Numbered from the stretch's first letter, positions 6,120 to 13,433 are shown. The stretch: DNA of 17,476 nucleotides from JBBTVI01 sp038063315 (GCA_038063315.1 JBBTVI010000029.1:1-17476); one strand, 5' to 3'. Translations and numbers: made by a program. The notes: a model not told the origin generated them from the letters alone.

Positions 6120-8669
6120 ATGATGCTATCTCTTACGCCTCAATCAAAAAAAATAGCAATCTTTTTGTTCATTGGATTGACTTCCGTCATCGCCGCACGC
6201 GTATCCGCTGAGGATGCCGTTGTTATTGACACCGGAGACGCGTCGTCCGAGGTGTCTATTGCTAATGACATCAATACAAATGTGACGGACACCGGAAGCG
6301 GCACACCACCTGAAACGGCATCATCCAGCACATCGGACACCGGATCGGAAGGTCAAGCCGCCCCGAATGCCGCCATCGGAACAGGAACGGACAAAAACCC
6401 GACTGAAAACGGCGACACCGGTACAACAAATGGAAATGCGGACAGAGAGACGGGAATAACGACGATCATGGGCGCAAACGACGCTGTCGCCGCAAACACT
6501 GTCGCGGCCGCGGCCGATACCGGATCCAATACGCTTGCAGACGCAGGACTCGCGGTCATTGAAACAGGAAATGCCGCAGCACTCGCCAATGTCGTCAACG
6601 TGCTAAATGCGACGATCATTGACTCCGACGGCCTTCTTCTTTTCCTCAATCGGCTCGGCGCAAGTTCTGGGCATATTGATCTCCGCAAGCTGGGTCTTTT
6701 TGCGACGACGACCGAGAATGACGGCGCGATCTGCGGCAGCTGCGTCGCAGCGAATCGCGATTTTGCCTCGGCGGCGTCCAATACCGCCGCGCTCATTAAC
6801 GACATTGCCGTCAACGCGTCAACCGGCGCGAATGTCATCCGCCGGACGCGCGACGGCGCGATTGAAACCGGCGACGCATACGCGGCGGCCAACGTCGTCA
6901 ATGCCGTCAATACGACAATCACGGATTCCGAATATCTCCTGCTCACGTTCAATAATTTCGGCGACTGGCGCGGAGACATCGTATTTCCCGGAAAAAAGTT
7001 TTTTGAATCCTGGCGCGGCCGCAATCCCGCTATCTCGGGCAAAACGGATATCGGCAACACGAACGACGCGAGTATCACAAACAATCTCCAAACTGAAGCC
7101 GCCAGCGGCGGGAATGCCGCCGGCGCGGACAGGCGCGCGGATGTCAAAACCGGAGACAGTCGCGCATCCGCGTCTGTTTTGAGCGCCGTGAATCAAAATT
7201 TCACCGGCGGCAACACGCTTAATCTCCTTGTACGCGTCAGCGGCAAATGGGCCGGACAGGTTTTCTCCGCGCCACCGGGAATCAAATGGAAAACCACTGA
7301 CGCCGGAGTTCAGCTTGTCTTTGATAACGCCGCGGAAGAAGGCGGTGCCCGCGATGCGCTTCTTGGCGTGGCGCGGGACATAGCCCTCTCCGCGACCAAT
7401 ACCGCGGACATCGCAAACCGCATCCGAGTGACCGCGCTGACCGGAGACAACCGGATCAGTGACGCCGGGGACGCGACAATCAACACCGGCAACGCGTATG
7501 CGGCCGCCAACGTGATGAATCTCGTCAATACCAATATCATCGGACAAAACTGGATTTGGGCGCTTCTCAACATTTTCGGCAACTGGCAGGGAAATATCGC
7601 GTTCGGACGCCCCAATCTGTGGCTCGGCACGCGCGTAGAGGCCAATGGCGCGCCGCCTCTCGGACCCAATAAAACCGTCACCTACCACTACACCATCTTT
7701 AACGCCGGGGACGCGGATGCGACAAAAGTCGCTTTGGAAAACCGCTTCAATCCGCGACATATCGCATTTGAGTCGGACGACCGCAGCACATGGGATCACA
7801 ACGGCCGCGTTGTCTGGCGCATCGGGACAATTCCGGCCGGAGAAGCGATGGATGTCGCGTATCAGGGAATTGTGCAGACGGCGCTACCCGAAGGACTCAC
7901 CGCCATAGATGCAACCGCGGCAGTCGTGGGCCTTGAGACCGATGATGACGATTCCGACAATACGGATTCCGTGACCATCGCCGCGCGGGGCATGGCGCGC
8001 AATACGGGTTACGGCGGATATTCTCTCACGCTCACACCCGACCCGAAACTGGAAATCATAATCATGCATCACGCGACCACGTCTCTTTACGCGCCGATCG
8101 GCGTTGACTACTCTATCGTCATCCACAATAACGGTTCGGGATCCGCGTATAACGCGGTTCTCACCGGCACCATCAGCGATGAATCCGGCCAAATCGTCGA
8201 GACAAAAGAATGGCCGCTCGGAGAAATTTTTGCGGGCGAGGAAATCATGGTTGACTATACGGCCCTGTTTAATAAAAAGACGCGGCCGGGCGTGTATGCC
8301 AATGCCGCGCGCCTGACCGCAATTAGCGGCCATCCGTCCGTCAACCCATTCTATGGGTACTTCGCGGACGCCACTGATGCCACAACGACGATCGTCATCG
8401 CCAAATCCCTGCCATTACCTCGCGTGGCCGCTCCGCAAAAACCGGCGGAACCCGAGACCGGCCCAACCGCGCCAGCAACTCCTTTGACGGCGCCAAACGA
8501 ACTCATTCCGGCGCAATCGAAGCCCACGCCACCGGAAACACCGAATAGACATGCATCGCCACGACCCCTCGCCGTAGACGAACTTCTATCTGCCCGCGGC
8601 ATCGCGGCGGATTTGGCTCGCGCCGCACGCGAAATACGCGACCTCGTAACGACATTCGCATCGTTCTAA
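6120..8669 (+). CDS. Large exported repeat protein with four 'TGNA / FG-W-G' repeats and two DUF11-like domains
   Basis: An 849-residue protein. A signal peptide spans about 1-30 (VSA before E31). After a half repeat (34-59) and a Thr/Gly-rich linker come four full repeats near 120-190, 216-290, 313-384 and 424-498. Each has TG(N/D)A-x-A-x-ANVVN-x-VNT-x-I, then an aromatic-aliphatic block and F-G-(D/N)-W-x-G-x-I-x-F; the best copies are LTFNNFGDWRGDIVFP and LLNIFGNWQGNIAFG. Two DUF11/CARDB-like beta domains follow (about 503-622 and 638-760), then a Pro-rich linker (768-815) and a short helical end. No LPxTG or C-terminal membrane helix is seen, so attachment is unknown. It probably forms an extracellular stalk or coat protein. 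The first repeat half matches the protein at 5177. No clear ribosome binding site; a second ATG follows the first. Confidence 0.8.
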   Translation: MMLSLTPQSKKIAIFLFIGLTSVIAARVSAEDAVVIDTGDASSEVSIANDINTNVTDTGSGTPPETASSSTSDTGSEGQAAPNAAIGTGTDKNPTENGDTGTTNGNADRETGITTIMGANDAVAANTVAAAADTGSNTLADAGLAVIETGNAAALANVVNVLNATIIDSDGLLLFLNRLGASSGHIDLRKLGLFATTTENDGAICGSCVAANRDFASAASNTAALINDIAVNASTGANVIRRTRDGAIETGDAYAAANVVNAVNTTITDSEYLLLTFNNFGDWRGDIVFPGKKFFESWRGRNPAISGKTDIGNTNDASITNNLQTEAASGGNAAGADRRADVKTGDSRASASVLSAVNQNFTGGNTLNLLVRVSGKWAGQVFSAPPGIKWKTTDAGVQLVFDNAAEEGGARDALLGVARDIALSATNTADIANRIRVTALTGDNRISDAGDATINTGNAYAAANVMNLVNTNIIGQNWIWALLNIFGNWQGNIAFGRPNLWLGTRVEANGAPPLGPNKTVTYHYTIFNAGDADATKVALENRFNPRHIAFESDDRSTWDHNGRVVWRIGTIPAGEAMDVAYQGIVQTALPEGLTAIDATAAVVGLETDDDDSDNTDSVTIAARGMARNTGYGGYSLTLTPDPKLEIIIMHHATTSLYAPIGVDYSIVIHNNGSGSAYNAVLTGTISDESGQIVETKEWPLGEIFAGEEIMVDYTALFNKKTRPGVYANAARLTAISGHPSVNPFYGYFADATDATTTIVIAKSLPLPRVAAPQKPAEPETGPTAPATPLTAPNELIPAQSKPTPPETPNRHASPRPLAVDELLSARGIAADLARAAREIRDLVTTFASF

Positions 8670-8704
8670 CGGCGATTCAGCGGATTCATCCATGATCCTC
8701 ACTG

Positions 8705-8807
8705 GCGTCATTGCGAGGAGCGCAGCGAAGCGGAGCGACGAAGCAATCCATACGCAGAGGCCCTGGATTGCTTCGTCGTCCTGCAGCAGGACTCCTCGCA
8801 ATGACGC
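8705..8807. repeat. Repeat family B, copy 1 (complete palindrome)
   Basis: Nested perfect arms: GCGTCATTGCGAGGAG (8705-8720) with CTCCTCGCAATGACGC (8792-8807), and CGACGAAGCAATCCA (8736-8750) with TGGATTGCTTCGTCG (8764-8778). This is the most complete copy; others lie at 11405, 12559 and 14791. Confidence 0.9.
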
Positions 8808-8856
8808 ATGGCCATAGCGGTGTTGATAGGGCCGTGAGTGACTACCTATTCTGCCA

Positions 8857-8885
8857 TTGCATCTCCTGCGGCCCCATGCGATAAT
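8857..8885 (+). promoter_or_regulatory. Promoter of the cupredoxin-like gene, giving a leaderless mRNA
   Basis: TTGCAT (8857-8862), a 17-base spacer and GATAAT (8880-8885). Only six bases separate the -10 from the ATG at 8892, so transcription should start at or within a base or two of the start codon. Confidence 0.5.
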
Positions 8886-8891
8886 TAAAAC

Positions 8892-9416
8892 ATGACAAAA
8901 AAGAATCTCGCTATAGCGATTGCCGTGGCAGCCGTTGCCGCGGGAATGGCAAGTTTTTTCCTGCTCGGCAAAAAGGGGCAGCCGCAGGAACTCCCGTTTC
9001 CGGTCAATAAGGCAACACCCGCGCCGCCCATATCCGATACCCCCAATCCGGCACCATCTGCGTCGACCGATGCGGGTCCGGTCGTCCAAGTGCGCGATAT
9101 GAGCGACTCCAAAGGACCGCAGATCCGCTACCGCGACGGGCGATTTACTCCGGCGACAGTGGAACTCACGCGCACCACGGAGGATTCAACCGGCTGCCTC
9201 CTCACCATTGTTAATGAAAGCGCCACAAACCTCGTGGTGCGGCTTGGTCCAGCGCCCGGCGCTCCAAACCACGGAACTATGTATGAGGCAATCGCGCCGG
9301 GAAAAACCGGAATCATTGACCCGCGCTACCGCGGCCTGGGCGATGCTGTTTTCTTCAATGCAGCCAATCCCTCCGCGACGTTCAACGTCCGCGTTCTGCC
9401 AACGTGCGCCCTTTGA
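8892..9416 (+). CDS. Membrane-anchored cupredoxin-like protein without the usual copper ligands
   Basis: A 174-residue protein with an N-terminal hydrophobic anchor (about 6-25), a Pro/Ala-rich linker (32-62) and a beta domain (about 77-170). The pattern I-R-Y-R-D-G-R-F-T-P-A-T-V-E-L…TIVNES…L-V-V-R-L-G-P…V-F-F-N-A-A-N-P-S-A-T-F-N-V-R-V follows plastocyanin-like proteins (FTP start, 'NES' strand, closing strand). The normal His-Cys-His-Met set is absent: only H127 is left and the final 'YHCxxH' loop reads VFFNAANPS. C102 and C172 could form a disulfide. It therefore probably keeps the fold for binding or structure, not electron transfer. Divergent small copper-free cupredoxin folds are common in exported proteins. 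Sits between the repeat protein and the lipase maturation gene. Confidence 0.65.
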   Translation: MTKKNLAIAIAVAAVAAGMASFFLLGKKGQPQELPFPVNKATPAPPISDTPNPAPSASTDAGPVVQVRDMSDSKGPQIRYRDGRFTPATVELTRTTEDSTGCLLTIVNESATNLVVRLGPAPGAPNHGTMYEAIAPGKTGIIDPRYRGLGDAVFFNAANPSATFNVRVLPTCAL

Positions 9417-9426
9417 AGATGTATCA

Positions 9427-9517
9427 TGGGATATGAATTATGTATTATGGCCGCCCACCATCGCGCGGACAATTTTTGGCTGGTACCCATAATTCATAAT
9501 ACATGATTCATACCCCA
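9427..9517. repeat. Repeat family C, copy 2
   Basis: The left arm TGGGATATGAATTATGTATT… (9427-9450) faces CCATAATTCATAATACATG… (9487-9517). It is inverted relative to copy 1, with a 24-base exact match. The ATG of the next gene (9503) lies inside the right arm. Confidence 0.8.
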
Positions 9518-11335
9518 TCTACCGCGCCTCAAAAACCCCTCCTCATTTACGATGGCCAGTGCGGATTCTGCGCGATCTGGATCCGCCTGTGGAAAAGAAT
9601 AACAGAGGACCGCGTGGAATACGCGCCATTTCAGGAATGCGCGGATCGTTTTCCGCAAATCCCGCGCTCTGATTTTGAAAAAGCAGTACAGTTGATCCTC
9701 CCCTCCGGAGAAAGATTGTCCGGCGCGGCCGCGTGTACCCGCTCGCTCGGATACGCGCGGGAGCGCCGCTATGCGCTTTGGGAAAAGATGTACGCGCGTG
9801 TGCCGCTTTTTGCGCCCCTCTCCGAGCACGCCTACCACTTTATCGCAAGGCGCCGCTCCCTTTTTTACGGTGCCACGGTGTTTCTGTTCGGCGCGTCTCT
9901 CGCGCCGTCGTCTTACGCTTTCTCAACCGCCATTTTCTGGAAGATTCTCGCCCTGATTTATGCGGCCGCTTTTGCGTCATTCGGCGCGCAGTCACTCGGC
10001 CTTATCGGCTCGCGCGGCGTCCTGCCTATTGCGGATTATATTGCGGCCATGCGCGCGACGTTCGGGCTCACCGGAGGCATTACGCGCGCCCCGACCGTCT
10101 TTTGGCTTGGAACAGGGGACTTTTTTATCTCCATTGTCTCCATCGCCGGAATCGTCGCGGCTCTCCTTCTTTTTTTCGGCATCCTCCCGCGCCCGATGCT
10201 CGCTTTCCTTTTTATTCTCTACCTCTCGCTTGTCGTCGGCGGCCAGGAATTCATGTCGTTCCAATGGGACACTTTACTTCTGGAGACGGGATTTTTGGCG
10301 ATATTCTTGAGCGCTAATTCGCGGCTCTCGCTCCTCCTTTTCTGGTGGCTACTGTTCCGGCTCGTTTTTTTCTCCGGCGTCGTCAAACTCGCCTCGGGCG
10401 ATACGACATGGCGCAATCTGACGGCTTTATCTTATCATTACGAGACCCAGCCACTCCCCACAATCTTCGGCTGGTACGCGCACCAGATGCCGCTTTTGTT
10501 CCATAAGATGTCGGCCGCAGGGATGTTTTTTATCGAACTCGTCCTGCCGTTTTTCTTTTTCGCGCCGCGGCATCTCCGGTTTTTTGCGGCCGCCGGCGCG
10601 ATTGCGCTCCAGCTTGTCATCGGACTGACCGGAAATTATACTTTTTTTAACCTCCTCACGATCGCATTGGCGCTTCTCCTTTTGGATGATCAGTTCTGGC
10701 AAGGGATTATTCCTACCGGATTTTTTGAAAAAATCGCCGGGATGGGAACGAGCGCGGCCGCGGGGCCATTCTGGACCGGCGCCGTGATCCCGGCCGTTGC
10801 CGTCCTGATACTCGTCCTCAGCGCGGGAGAACTACTAACGATCATCCGCCGCCGCGCGCCTCCGGAACCGTTCGGATCCGTTCTCCGTTTTGCGGCGCCA
10901 TTGCATCTCATCAATTCCTATGGACTTTTCGCCGTGATGACAACCACGCGGCCGGAGATTATCATGGAGGGGTCGGACGACGGCGAGACCTGGAAAGAAT
11001 ATGCATTTAAGTATAAACCCGGGGACCAAACGCGCCGCCCCAAATGGGCGCAACCGCACCAGCCGCGCCTCGACTGGCAGATGTGGTTTGCCGCATTGGA
11101 TCGCTATCAAAATAATCCGTGGTTTGTGAATTTCGCGGCGCGCCTGCTGGAAGGATCGCCGCAAGTGGCGGCGCTCCTCAAGACAAACCCGTTCCCGACC
11201 CGGCCGCCGAAATACATACGGGCTCTCCGCTACGCATACCATTTCACGACGCCGTCGGAACGCTCCGCCGGTGGCGCATGGTGGAAGCGCGAACTCAAAG
11301 ACATCTACCTCCCGCCGAGTTCGCTTGGCGAATGA
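9503..11335 (+). CDS. DCC-family thiol-oxidoreductase fused to a lipase maturation factor (LMF)
   Basis: A 610-residue protein. Residues 11-120 are a DCC/DUF393 domain: LLIYDGQCGFCAIWIRLW with the C20-x-x-C23 redox pair of a thioredoxin-like fold. From about 120 a multi-helix membrane part follows with the hallmarks of lipase maturation factors: IGSRGVLPI (168-176), QWDTLLLETGFLAIF (254-268), LASGDTTWRNLTALSYHYET (296-315), QPLPT, and the soluble tail EGSDDGETWKEYAFKYKPGD…PHQPRLDWQMWFAAL (489-531). In animals LMF1 helps secreted lipases fold in the ER and involves redox control; bacterial homologues are uncharacterised. Here it would sit in the cytoplasmic membrane, and the DCC domain could supply or shuffle disulfides. 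The lipase-like gene at the left edge is a possible client. Start in an AT-rich repeat, no ribosome binding site. Confidence 0.88.
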   Translation: MIHTPSTAPQKPLLIYDGQCGFCAIWIRLWKRITEDRVEYAPFQECADRFPQIPRSDFEKAVQLILPSGERLSGAAACTRSLGYARERRYALWEKMYARVPLFAPLSEHAYHFIARRRSLFYGATVFLFGASLAPSSYAFSTAIFWKILALIYAAAFASFGAQSLGLIGSRGVLPIADYIAAMRATFGLTGGITRAPTVFWLGTGDFFISIVSIAGIVAALLLFFGILPRPMLAFLFILYLSLVVGGQEFMSFQWDTLLLETGFLAIFLSANSRLSLLLFWWLLFRLVFFSGVVKLASGDTTWRNLTALSYHYETQPLPTIFGWYAHQMPLLFHKMSAAGMFFIELVLPFFFFAPRHLRFFAAAGAIALQLVIGLTGNYTFFNLLTIALALLLLDDQFWQGIIPTGFFEKIAGMGTSAAAGPFWTGAVIPAVAVLILVLSAGELLTIIRRRAPPEPFGSVLRFAAPLHLINSYGLFAVMTTTRPEIIMEGSDDGETWKEYAFKYKPGDQTRRPKWAQPHQPRLDWQMWFAALDRYQNNPWFVNFAARLLEGSPQVAALLKTNPFPTRPPKYIRALRYAYHFTTPSERSAGGAWWKRELKDIYLPPSSLGE

Positions 11336-11350
11336 TTGTTGCGATTTTGC

Positions 11351-11367
11351 AACCTCCCCGTTCCCCT
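11351..11367. repeat. Fragment of repeat family A
   Basis: AACCTCCCCGTTCCCCT is identical over 17 bases to the beginning of the copy at 13434, but the rest of the element is missing here. Confidence 0.6.
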
Positions 11368-11404
11368 GTAACCTCTCACACCTCTATCGCGACTGCCGTT
11401 ATAT

Positions 11405-11542
11405 GCGTCATTGCGAGGAGTAGCAGCGATCCTTCGCTTCGCCGCGTCAGACGCGACTTCGCTCAAGACAGGCTCCGCAATCCGGAAAAATCCTGGATTG
11501 CCGCGCGCCCCCTCGATGAACTCGGGGTCGCTCGCAATGACG
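11405..11542. repeat. Repeat family B, copy 2 (composite)
   Basis: Begins GCGTCATTGCGAGGAG and ends GGTCGCTCGCAATGACGG. The middle has CTCAAGACAGGCTCCGCAATCC and ATTGCCGCGCGCCCCCTCGA, modules that recur at 14815-14848 and 14944-14988. The ends are complementary. Confidence 0.85.
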
Positions 11543-11573
11543 GCTATACATGGCTACAAACTGCGCCAAAACC

Positions 11574-12254
11574 ATGAAAACAAAAGACGGATTATGGAAA
11601 TTGAGTCCGAGCGGACTCTATACATACGAGGAGTGCAAACCCTGCTTTTGGATCGAGCAGCATATCGGCCGCGCGCCCATGCTGCCTTTGCGTCTCAACG
11701 ACGCGATGGACCAAAAGCTCAAAGAACGCTATGACGAATTCCGGAGGCAGGGTCAGATGCCGCCCGAAATCGCGCATCTTGCCCCGCTGCGCCTTTTTTC
11801 CGACAGCGCGCGCCTGGACGAATGGCGCACAAGCGTTGCCGCGCTCCGGATCACCAATGCCGCGGACGGTTATATTCTCGAAGGAAAAGTGGACGAGATA
11901 TTAGTCGGAGCGGACGGCGCGCTCGTTCCCGCGGATTACAAATCCTCCGGAGACCCGCCCAAACACGACAAGCAAAAATACTACCGACTGCAACTCCACG
12001 GCTATGCGCTGATGCTTTATAAAAAAGGATACCGCGTGGCGGATCACGCCTATCTCCTCCACTACTACACCAAGGACCGAAGCGACACCACGCTTGCAAT
12101 GGAATTTGCGGCCCACGCGGATCTTGTCCGGATTGACCTTGAACCGTTTGAAAGAAAACTGGGCGATATGGTAAAATTTTTGGAGAGGGACTTCCCCGGC
12201 GCAAGCGCACTCTGCCGCAAATGCGCCTGGGCCGAACAAAGAAAAAAGCATTAA
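11574..12254 (+). CDS. PD-(D/E)XK (RecB/Cas4-like) nuclease with two Cys pairs
   Basis: A 226-residue protein starting MKTKDGLWKLSPSGLYTYEE. It has the core motifs of the PD-(D/E)XK family: G104-K-V-D107-E-I, P119-A-D121-Y-K123-S and the Q140-L-H-G-Y144-A motif typical of RecB-like members. C21/C24 at the N-terminus and C214/C217 at the C-terminus could hold an iron-sulfur or zinc cluster that ties the ends together, as in Cas4 and AddB, although those use one N-terminal and three C-terminal cysteines. No cas genes or CRISPR array lie in the window, so a DNA-repair or end-processing role is more likely than adaptation. I chose ATG 11574; an upstream ATG at 11550 would add MATNCAKT from the repeat margin and looks less natural. 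Confidence 0.8.
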   Translation: MKTKDGLWKLSPSGLYTYEECKPCFWIEQHIGRAPMLPLRLNDAMDQKLKERYDEFRRQGQMPPEIAHLAPLRLFSDSARLDEWRTSVAALRITNAADGYILEGKVDEILVGADGALVPADYKSSGDPPKHDKQKYYRLQLHGYALMLYKKGYRVADHAYLLHYYTKDRSDTTLAMEFAAHADLVRIDLEPFERKLGDMVKFLERDFPGASALCRKCAWAEQRKKH

Positions 12255-12278
12255 AGGTCGCGTTGATTGTATGGTGCG

Positions 12279-12331
12279 TTCTCGACAAGCTCACTACAAG
12301 TATTCTTCGAGTGAGCGGAGCGAATCGAGAA
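12279..12331. repeat. Repeat family D (imperfect palindrome)
   Basis: TTCTCGA…TCACT faces AGTGA…TCGAGAA around ACAAGTATTCTTCG. It resembles the 'CTTCGAC-AAGCTCA…GAGCGAAGTCGAGAAG' repeats found between genes in many bacteria. A related core (CTGAGCGCAGTCGAAAG) is inside repeat E copy 1 at about 3397-3414. Confidence 0.6.
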
Positions 12332-12366
12332 GTACCGACAAAAATTAGGACACCCAACATACTTTT

Positions 12367-12534
12367 ATGAAATGCAAAAATTGTTCCAGCGAAACCGACG
12401 GGTATAAATGCGACGTCTGCGGCGACACGTCGCCGACGCACGCCGACGACCACGGCTGCGGCGGAGAACACTGCATGCCGAAATGTAAGGGATGCGACCA
12501 GGCCGAAGCCAAATGCTCCTGCCCTGCGCAGTAA
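12367..12534 (+). CDS. 55-residue protein with ten cysteines
   Basis: The protein begins MKCKNCSSETDGYKCDVCGD. Cysteines are at 3, 6, 15, 18, 31, 36, 40, 43, 50 and 52, with histidines at 25, 29 and 35. C3/C6 and C15/C18 form a zinc-ribbon-like pair of CxxC knuckles; the second half (C31-C52) has denser spacing, more like a metallothionein. Small proteins of this wording look familiar from other Patescibacteria genomes, but I know of no assigned function. A metal-buffering or zinc-structural role is inference. It starts 35 bases after repeat D and ends 24 bases before repeat B; the clean ATG, in-frame stop and strongly patterned codons make it a real gene despite its size. Confidence 0.75.
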   Translation: MKCKNCSSETDGYKCDVCGDTSPTHADDHGCGGEHCMPKCKGCDQAEAKCSCPAQ

Positions 12535-12558
12535 CCCTTCAGAGTAACTCCTCATGGC

Positions 12559-12702
12559 CGTCATTGCGAGCGCCCCCGAGTTCATCGAGGGGGCGCGCGG
12601 CAATCCATTTCGACCGTCATTGAGAGCTGAAGACGAAGCAATCCAGAATTTATGTGTTTATGGATATGGATTGCTTCGTCGTATGACTCCTCGCAATGAC
12701 GC
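12559..12702. repeat. Repeat family B, copy 3 (composite)
   Basis: CGTCATTGCGAGCGCCCCCGA at the left, a second CGTCATTGAGAGCTGA at about 12616, then GACGAAGCAATCCAG, a short loop, GGATTGCTTCGTCG and CTCCTCGCAATGACGC at the right. At least one complete palindrome plus an extra left end. Confidence 0.85.
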
Positions 12703-12750
12703 TTGTGATGGCGGTTTTCATAGGACTGTGAGGGCTTACCCTTCAGGGGC

Positions 12751-12778
12751 TTGCTTTTTTATATGGTTATGGTAAGAT
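12751..12778 (+). promoter_or_regulatory. Probable promoter of the RRM protein gene
   Basis: TTGCTT (12751-12756), a 16-base spacer and TAAGAT (12773-12778). Transcription from here gives a leader of about 208 bases. Confidence 0.4.
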
Positions 12779-12784
12779 AGTGAA

Positions 12785-12992
12785 AGTAGTAGGTTTTCTC
12801 GGTTTGTTTCTATGCGCCAAAAGCGCATACCGCTTCTGAGCTTCACGGGGTTTCTTGTGGTGTCTCGATGAGGAGAAACGGCCGGATAGGTCGTCCTACG
12901 ATAATTTAATGTCGAGTTTCGTCATGCATGAGACGTTTCTCTCCGCCCTTTCGGCGGGAGAAATTCCATGAGAAAATGAAGCTCACGAGTCA
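12785..12992 (+). promoter_or_regulatory. Long structured 5' leader of the RRM gene
   Basis: Hairpins: TATGCGC-CAAAA-GCGCATA (12811-12829), TAGG-TCGT-CCTA (12887-12898), CGTC/GACG around ATGCATGA (about 12920-12935), and TCTCCGCC-CTTTC-GGCGGGAGA with one bulge (12940-12961), the last 31 bases before the ATG. No Shine-Dalgarno sequence is evident after it. Long structured leaders are usual for cold-inducible RNA-binding protein mRNAs, so a thermosensing or autoregulatory role is plausible. Confidence 0.45.
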
Positions 12993-13346
12993 ATGGCTAA
13001 GAAACTTTACGTCGGCGGTTTGCCTTATCGAATGGAAGATGAGGAACTCCGCGAACTCTTCGCCTCTGCCGGAGAAGTGGCATCGGCATCGGTCGTCCGC
13101 GACCGCATGACCGGGCGTTCCCGCGGCTTCGGTTTCGTGGAGATGTCCACGGACGAGGAAGCGAACAACGCAGTTTCCACGATCAACGGCAAAGAAGTGG
13201 ACGGACGCATGCTTACGGTCAACGAAGCACGCCCGCTCACGGATCGCCCGCCTCGCCGCGATTTTGGCGGTGGTGGTGGACGACGCGATTTCGGCGGAGA
13301 CCGCCGGAACAACGATAGAGGAGGTGGTTACCGAAACGAGTATTAA
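12993..13346 (+). CDS. RRM-type RNA-binding protein with a Gly/Arg-rich tail
   Basis: A 117-residue protein. Residues 3-80 form a single RRM with RNP2 LYVGGL (5-10) and RNP1 RGFGFVEM (44-51); the aromatic positions that stack on RNA bases (Y6, F46, F48) are intact. The tail (82-117) is rich in Arg and Gly (RRDFGGGGGRRDFGGDRR), as in cyanobacterial Rbp proteins and eukaryotic glycine-rich cold-response proteins. It probably binds RNA in the cytoplasm as a chaperone, perhaps induced by cold. The gene is monocistronic: a long structured leader precedes it and a strong terminator follows. Start at ATG 12993 gives the standard MAKKLYVGGLPY opening. Confidence 0.92.
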   Translation: MAKKLYVGGLPYRMEDEELRELFASAGEVASASVVRDRMTGRSRGFGFVEMSTDEEANNAVSTINGKEVDGRMLTVNEARPLTDRPPRRDFGGGGGRRDFGGDRRNNDRGGGYRNEY

Positions 13347-13374
13347 TTTCGGCAATCAGTCATCTTTATGACTC

Positions 13375-13404
13375 AAAAACCGTCCCCTCACCGGGACGGT
13401 TTTT
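13375..13404 (+). terminator. Intrinsic terminator after the RRM gene
   Basis: AAAAACCGTCCC, a six-base loop and GGGACGGTTTTT pair perfectly over 12 bp; the T-run completes it. Begins 28 bases past the stop. Confidence 0.92.
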
Positions 13405-13433
13405 GATTGACGAAGATTTGATGAATGTTTTAT

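Noticed and set aside
6819..7799. 326-codon minus-strand frame inside the large repeat protein gene
   Set aside because: A shadow of GC-rich codons in the opposite frame; the plus-strand frame has a signal peptide and clear repeats.
6120..8669. Sortase-anchored cell-wall protein
   Set aside because: No LPxTG motif, membrane helix or basic tail at the C-terminus.
11574..12254. Cas4 proper
   Set aside because: The cysteine arrangement is 2+2, not 1+3, and there is no CRISPR context.
11851..12603. 250-codon minus-strand frame crossing the nuclease, the ten-cysteine gene and repeat B
   Set aside because: It crosses two real genes and a repeat, and its sequence has no domain signature.
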